Position numbers and translations under genes: made by a program
Shown here: positions 59,915 through 64,000 of the stretch, in pieces
How positions within the stretch are numbered: position 1 is the stretch's first letter
Layout: each line of letters opens with the position of its first letter
DNA from: Acetonema longum DSM 6540
GTDB lineage: Bacteria; Bacillota; Negativicutes; Sporomusales; Acetonemataceae
Assembly (NCBI RefSeq): GCF_000219125.1
Contig: NZ_AFGF01000040.1
Coordinates: forward strand, 33,836 to 97,835
Direction: 5' to 3'
Length of the DNA stretch: 64,000 nt
Notes under the pieces: model-generated
Databases searched by the model: none
Told to the model about the DNA's origin: nothing
The model's input: only the letters and a program-made list of their open reading frames with translations

Positions 59915-60232
59915 ATGGCAAAGAAATTAATCGCGTTATGCGCATGCCCGATGGGACTGGCGCACACGTTCATGGCGGCGGAGGCCATCCGAAAAACGGC
60001 TGTGGCAATGGGATACGAGGTGAAGGTTGAGACCCAGGGGGCCGACGGAATCAAGAATGAATTGACGGCTGCGGACATTCGTGAAGCAGATATCATCATT
60101 CACGCTGTCGGCGTCACACCGCAGGGACTCGAAAGGTTTGAGGGCCTTGCCGTCTACGAAGTGGGCCTTCAAGACATTATTAAAAATCCGCAGGATATCC
60201 TCAAGGAAATTGAAGCGGACCTGGAGCAATAA
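59915..60232 (+). CDS. PTS fructose-type EIIB
   Basis: A 105-residue EIIB with the phospho-Cys loop ACPMGLAHTFMAAEAI (Cys about 11), followed by VETQGADGIKNELT and ADIIIHAVG. It phosphorylates the incoming sugar on EIIC. 20 bases after EIIA. Confidence 0.93.
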   Translation: MAKKLIALCACPMGLAHTFMAAEAIRKTAVAMGYEVKVETQGADGIKNELTAADIREADIIIHAVGVTPQGLERFEGLAVYEVGLQDIIKNPQDILKEIEADLEQ

Positions 60233-60316
60233 AAAGCACCTGCATCTTCGGGAAAAGCTGGACAGAAATAAAGGATTTTAGCAAAAGAAGCTATAAAAAT
60301 ACAGGGGGAGGATACT

Positions 60317-61552
60317 ATGGCATTTCAGAAAAAGATCATCGGCACATCGTCAGCAGGTACAACCAATAATAATGCTGCGGTTGAAACATCCGCCAAAACC
60401 TCTGGCTGGGCCGAATTCAGCAAGCATATCATGACCGGGATTTCCTATATGATCCCGATGCTGATCATGGGCGGCTTAATTGGCGCCATTTCCCAGGTGG
60501 TTCCCTACGGAATCTTAAATGTCGATCCTTCGATGTCCATATTGGATGCCATTAATTCCGGCAAATATACCGGCGGCAGCTTTACCATGCTGCAGATTGC
60601 CAGCATCATGGAGAGCTTCGGCTTTACGCTATTTGGGTTTGCGATTCCCATCTTTACAGCCTTTACCGCCAATTCCATCGGTGGCAGGACCGCGCTGGCG
60701 GCCGGCTTCATCGGCGGCTATATCGCGATAAAACCGGTAGCAGTTCTGAGCCTGACGGACGGAAAGTGGGCTGCCCAGGCGCCGGTAGCATCCGGCTTCC
60801 TGGGAGCGATCCTCATCGCCTTTATGATCGGTTATTTCGTCAAGTGGCTGAATGAGAAGATCAATATGCCGCATAAATGGCTGGCTTTTAAAACGACCTT
60901 TTTGATTCCGCTGATTGCGGCGCTGGCCTGCCTGGTCCTCATGGTTTTCCTGATTACGCCGTTCGGCGGCTGGGTAAACAATTTGATCAAAGATGTGCTG
61001 CAAGCGGCGGGAAGCGCGGGACAGTTCGCCTATGCCCTGGTGCTGTCGGCGGCAACCGCTTTTGACCTGGGCGGCCCGGTGAATAAAGCCGCCGGTTTCG
61101 TGGCTCTTGGCTTTACCACCGAACGGATTCTGCCCATTACGGCAAGATGCCTGGCGATCGTGATCCCTTCCTTCGGCTTGGGTCTGAGCACATTGATCGA
61201 TAAAAAATTAGTAGGACGCCGCGTATATGACAAGCAATTTTATCAGCTGGGCCAAACCGCCATCTTTTTAGGCTTTATGGGAATTTCGGAAGGCTCGATC
61301 CCTTTTGCGCTGGAAAGACCCGCTTTTTGCATCCCGCTCTATGTGAGCGGCGCCATTTTGGGGGCGATGTCGGCGGTGGCCATGGGGGCCGTGCAGTGGT
61401 TCCCCGAATCGGCGATTTGGGCCTGGCCATTGGTAAAGGGGATTGTCCCGTATATCCTGGGGCTTATTATCGGCTCCACCTTCATCGCGGTGGTGAATGT
61501 TTTCTACCGGAATAGGCTGATCAAAGAAGGCCGTCTTGTTGTGAATGAGTAA
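60317..61552 (+). CDS. PTS fructose-type EIIC
   Basis: A 411-residue permease with about ten helices. It has the fructose-family blocks HIMTGISYMIPMLIMGGLIG, GGRTALAAGFIGGYIA and the substrate-region sequence MGISEGSIPFALERP. The substrate is a fructose-like or glycosylated compound; neighbouring peptidases suggest it may not be plain fructose. AGGGGGAGG precedes the ATG. Confidence 0.92.
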   Translation: MAFQKKIIGTSSAGTTNNNAAVETSAKTSGWAEFSKHIMTGISYMIPMLIMGGLIGAISQVVPYGILNVDPSMSILDAINSGKYTGGSFTMLQIASIMESFGFTLFGFAIPIFTAFTANSIGGRTALAAGFIGGYIAIKPVAVLSLTDGKWAAQAPVASGFLGAILIAFMIGYFVKWLNEKINMPHKWLAFKTTFLIPLIAALACLVLMVFLITPFGGWVNNLIKDVLQAAGSAGQFAYALVLSAATAFDLGGPVNKAAGFVALGFTTERILPITARCLAIVIPSFGLGLSTLIDKKLVGRRVYDKQFYQLGQTAIFLGFMGISEGSIPFALERPAFCIPLYVSGAILGAMSAVAMGAVQWFPESAIWAWPLVKGIVPYILGLIIGSTFIAVVNVFYRNRLIKEGRLVVNE

Positions 61553-61566
61553 CCAGAAGTGACAAC

Positions 61567-61595
61567 GTAGAGAACTGACTTTGTCAGTTCTCTAC
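61567..61595 (+). other. intra-operon hairpin between EIIC and the M24 peptidase gene
   Basis: GTAGAGAACTGAC (61567-61579) is exactly complementary to GTCAGTTCTCTAC (61583-61595) around TTT. No T-run follows, so it may stabilise or process the mRNA rather than terminate it. Confidence 0.65.
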
Positions 61596-61613
61596 TCGTA
61601 TGCGGAGGCAAAC

Positions 61614-62684
61614 ATGAATTTTCGCAGGAGAATCGAGGCAATCAGGGATCTTATCGCCGGCAAGGGGCTGGATGGCGCCTTCATCAGCAGCCCGCAAAAC
61701 AAGTATTATCTTGGCGGGCTGTTCAGCAGCTCCGGCTATATCGTCATAACCCGCGAGAGCCAATATCTTATGGTAGACTCCCGCTATTTCGTGGAGGCAA
61801 AAGCTAAAACCGATCTGTTCCAGGCGGTGTTGCTCTCCGTTGACCATAGCGTTGAGCATCGGTTGAATTCGATCATCGCCGCCGAAGGACTGGCGACGAT
61901 CGGGTTCGAGGGAAAGGAGCTTTCCTATGACGCTGTCCGGTCTCTTCAAGAGGGCGTGAATTGCGATTTATTTTCGCTCGATCTGGGCAAGATCAGGGCG
62001 GTAAAAGAACCTGAGGAAATAGAGGCCATCCAGCAAGCCTGCGCCATTGCCGACGCGGCTTTTCGACATATTCTCGGGTACGTCCGGGAGGGCATGAGCG
62101 AAAAAGCCGTGGAAAACGAGCTGCTGCGGTTTATGCGAGCACAGGGGGGCCAAAAGGAATCCTTCGACAGCATTGTGGCCTCAGGCGTCCGCGGCGCGCT
62201 GCCGCACGGGAAAGCCAGCGATAAGCCCATCTGCAGAGGGGAGCTCGTCACGCTGGATTTTGGCGCAAAATATAATTATTACTGCTCCGATATTACCAGG
62301 ACCTTTGCCCTGGGAAAATGTCCGGCGGAACTTGCCGGGGTTTATGAGGTGGTAAGGGCTGCGGGCGATGCGGCGATGCGGATGGCCAAACCCGGCGTTG
62401 CCCTGGGGGAATTAGATTACGCGGCGCGCAAGCTCATTGGCGAAAGCGGCTATGGGCAGTATTTCGGCCATAATCTGGGCCATGGCCTTGGCCTTCAGGT
62501 CCACGAGTATCCGGCGGTCGCGCTGGAAAGCGGCGAGCTTTTGCGGGAAGGCATGGTGATCACCATCGAGCCGGGGATCTATATCCCGGATGCAGGCGGC
62601 GTACGGATCGAGGATGATATTCTGATCATCGGCGACGGGTGCCGTTCCCTGACCCATAGCGCCAGGGAGCTAATCACGGTATAG
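61614..62684 (+). CDS. M24 family Xaa-Pro dipeptidase/aminopeptidase
   Basis: A 356-residue pita-bread metallopeptidase. The N-terminal creatinase-like domain is followed by the metal ligands: Asp in TLDFGAKYNYYCSDITRTF, His in GHNLGHGLGLQVHEYP, Glu in TIEPGIYIP and RIEDDIL. It cleaves X-Pro bonds in peptides. ATG 61614 follows GGAGG; the earlier ATG at 61581 falls within the upstream hairpin. Confidence 0.92.
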   Translation: MNFRRRIEAIRDLIAGKGLDGAFISSPQNKYYLGGLFSSSGYIVITRESQYLMVDSRYFVEAKAKTDLFQAVLLSVDHSVEHRLNSIIAAEGLATIGFEGKELSYDAVRSLQEGVNCDLFSLDLGKIRAVKEPEEIEAIQQACAIADAAFRHILGYVREGMSEKAVENELLRFMRAQGGQKESFDSIVASGVRGALPHGKASDKPICRGELVTLDFGAKYNYYCSDITRTFALGKCPAELAGVYEVVRAAGDAAMRMAKPGVALGELDYAARKLIGESGYGQYFGHNLGHGLGLQVHEYPAVALESGELLREGMVITIEPGIYIPDAGGVRIEDDILIIGDGCRSLTHSARELITV

Positions 62685-62694
62685 GAGGACGGGC

Positions 62695-63879
62695 ATGGAC
62701 AGGTTTGACGTAATGCCGGATCGAATCAGGGAAAAAGCGCGGAAATGGGATAAAACCATCATCGAAAAGAACTTTGGCCGGGTGCCGGAAGATTTTATCC
62801 CCATGTGGATTGCCGATATGGACTTTAAAATGCCGCCGGAGCTGGAAACGGCTTTTCAGGAAGCGGTTTCCCGGGGCGTTTTGGGTTATACTTATTGCTA
62901 TGACGAGTTTTATCAGGCGGTGATGCGCTGGCACCGGGACATGCACGGGGTGGCGGTGGAAAAAGACTGGATTACCTTGTCTTACGGGACGGTATCCACC
63001 ATCCATTATCTGGTGCAGGCTTTTTGCCAGTGCGGCGAATGCGTTCTGATGAACACGCCTGTTTACGATCCCTTTGACAGCGCGGCCGAGAAGCAGGAGG
63101 TACGGCGGATTTACAACCGGCTGAACCTCGTCGGCGGAAGGTACTATATCGACTTTGCGAACCTGGAGTCGCAGCTGGCGCAGCACAAGCCCAAATTGTA
63201 TTTATTCTGCTCTCCCCACAATCCGTCGGGGCGAATCTGGAGCCTGGAAGAAATGCGGGAAGTAGCAAGGCTGTGCCGGGAAAACAATACAATATTAGTG
63301 GCCGATGAGGTACACCGGGAGCACATTCACTGCGGCCCGTTCCACTCCGCTTTGGCGCTGGACGAGGGGCGGGAGAATCTGATCCTGGTGACTTCCCCCA
63401 ATAAAGGATTCAACCTGGGCGGGCTAAAGACTTCGTATTCCATTATTCCCAACGGGACGATACGGGCGCAGTTTAAAAGAAAGCTGGAGCAAAACTCGGT
63501 CACGTCCCCCAATGTTTTCGGCATCATTGGCGTCATCGCCGCCTATGAGCAATCCAGACCATGGCTTGCGGCGGTCAGCGCCTATATCCGGGAGAATTAT
63601 GAGTTCTTCCGGTGCTATATCGAAAAGCGGATTCCCCAATTGCGCGTGATGCCTATGGAAGCCTCTTTTTTGGCATGGGTGGACATAACAGGAACGGGGC
63701 TCAACTCGGAACAGGCCGCCGCTGCTTTGGCCTCGCAGGCCGGGGTGCTGGTGGAAAGCGGCACCCATTTTGTCGAGGGCGGCGAAGGATACATCCGGGT
63801 CAACCTGGGGACTCAGAGAGCGAACGTACGTGAAGCCTTGCAGAGAATGGAGCGGATTTTTAACCCTCTTTTACACTAA
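62695..63879 (+). CDS. MalY/PatB-family PLP C-S lyase or aminotransferase
   Basis: A 394-residue fold-type I PLP enzyme. Start MDRFDVMPDRIREKARKWDK and the WIADMDFKMPPELE block are typical of PatB/MalY cystathionine beta-lyase-like enzymes; the PLP lysine lies in TSPNKGFNLGGLK. Likely a C-S lyase releasing thiols from cysteine S-conjugates. It starts 10 bases after the M24 stop, with AGGAGG. Confidence 0.91.
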   Translation: MDRFDVMPDRIREKARKWDKTIIEKNFGRVPEDFIPMWIADMDFKMPPELETAFQEAVSRGVLGYTYCYDEFYQAVMRWHRDMHGVAVEKDWITLSYGTVSTIHYLVQAFCQCGECVLMNTPVYDPFDSAAEKQEVRRIYNRLNLVGGRYYIDFANLESQLAQHKPKLYLFCSPHNPSGRIWSLEEMREVARLCRENNTILVADEVHREHIHCGPFHSALALDEGRENLILVTSPNKGFNLGGLKTSYSIIPNGTIRAQFKRKLEQNSVTSPNVFGIIGVIAAYEQSRPWLAAVSAYIRENYEFFRCYIEKRIPQLRVMPMEASFLAWVDITGTGLNSEQAAAALASQAGVLVESGTHFVEGGEGYIRVNLGTQRANVREALQRMERIFNPLLH

Positions 63880-63898
63880 AGGGAGATGAGAAGATTCA

Positions 63899-64000
63899 AT
63901 GTACCCGTTAAAGTTTGTAAGCCTGTATTTTGAAAAAGTATGGGGAGGCCGGGACCTGCTTTCCTTCGACGCCTCTCTGCCGCCGGGCTGCATCGGCGAA
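63899..64000 (+). CDS. mannose-6-phosphate isomerase, class I (3' end outside window)
   Basis: The first 34 residues are seen: YPLKFVSLYFEKVWGGRDL and SLPPGCIGE. This is the N-terminus of ManA/YvyI-type phosphomannose isomerases (VWGG motif). It interconverts mannose-6-phosphate and fructose-6-phosphate and would process the sugar imported by the PTS of this cluster. GGGAGATGAG lies upstream. Confidence 0.85.
   Translation, partial: MYPLKFVSLYFEKVWGGRDLLSFDASLPPGCIGE

Noticed and set aside
1..64000. CRISPR arrays, prophage or complete insertion sequences
   Set aside because: No evenly spaced direct repeats, no integrase, capsid or transposase genes. The YvlD-type protein is called phage holin in databases but lies in a chromosomal stress operon.

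Overview
The window looks like the chromosome of a diderm, anaerobic Firmicute, most likely a member of the Negativicutes (Sporomusa/Selenomonas side). The Firmicute signals are a T-box leader in front of serS, PTS control proteins, LrgAB, YwbE, a YvlD-type membrane protein and many Firmicute-type families. The outer-membrane signals are an LpxL/HtrB-type lipid A acyltransferase and an OmpA-domain lipoprotein. A type III lysine/ornithine decarboxylase of the kind Selenomonas uses to make cell-wall cadaverine fits as well. The organism carries a selenocysteine tRNA, a molybdate transporter, a pentaheme cytochrome with a Tat-exported flavoprotein, and genes for the osmolyte N-acetyl-beta-lysine. 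The taxonomic call is inference from gene content. No CRISPR array, rRNA, prophage or intact insertion sequence was seen.

Layout. 0-7.4 kb: regulator (cut by the window edge), M20 amidohydrolase, AbgT transporter, DUF1015 protein, gamma-carbonic anhydrase and an iron-sulfur aldo/keto reductase. 7.3-15 kb: a thioredoxin-reductase-like protein that has lost its NADPH motif, a YkvI-type permease, T-box plus serS, two FeoA proteins with a Cys-rich Feo peptide but no FeoB, a P-II protein behind a short terminator-bearing leader, and a chemoreceptor. 15-20 kb: selC (tRNA-Sec), a MarR regulator and a ferredoxin-like reductase sharing a 13-bp operator, SatD, DUF3307, Fic, HPr and GlsB. 20-26.7 kb: a probable structured RNA, a glutamine-amidotransferase-type hydrolase, iadA, MscS, YbaK, an ankyrin-OmpA lipoprotein and a PucR-type regulator. 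26.9-38 kb: pentaheme cytochrome plus Tat flavoprotein, a candidate UGA-containing small gene, PAP2, DedA-like and PHP proteins, a four-fold KGFA-repeat protein, an Old Yellow Enzyme, glucosaminidase, RDD, GntR, a tiny membrane peptide, YjfB and LpxL. 38-50 kb: an orphan 584-residue protein, a polar amino acid ABC operon behind an attenuator-like leader, a CAP-domain protein, the decarboxylase, and modABC behind a structured leader opposite a HTH/binding-protein regulator. 50-56 kb: ablAB, a DUF2089/SHOCT/YvlD operon with a perfect 12-bp inverted repeat upstream, ywbE, a REP-like element and lrgAB. 56-64 kb: a single-strand run of PepV dipeptidase, PRD regulator, fructose-type PTS IIA-IIB-IIC, M24 peptidase, MalY/PatB C-S lyase and a mannose-6-phosphate isomerase cut by the window end.

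Themes. Many operons are controlled through RNA leaders (T-box, probable Mo-cofactor leader, at least two further promoter-hairpin-gene arrangements). A short dispersed repeat occurs at least eight times, always between genes, and in four cases its first bases supply the stop codon of the gene in front. The most interesting undescribed candidates are the 56-64 kb PTS/peptidase/C-S lyase cluster, the KGFA-repeat protein, the possible 57-residue selenopeptide at 29.3 kb, the NADPH-motif-less thioredoxin reductase and the dispersed stop-codon repeat.
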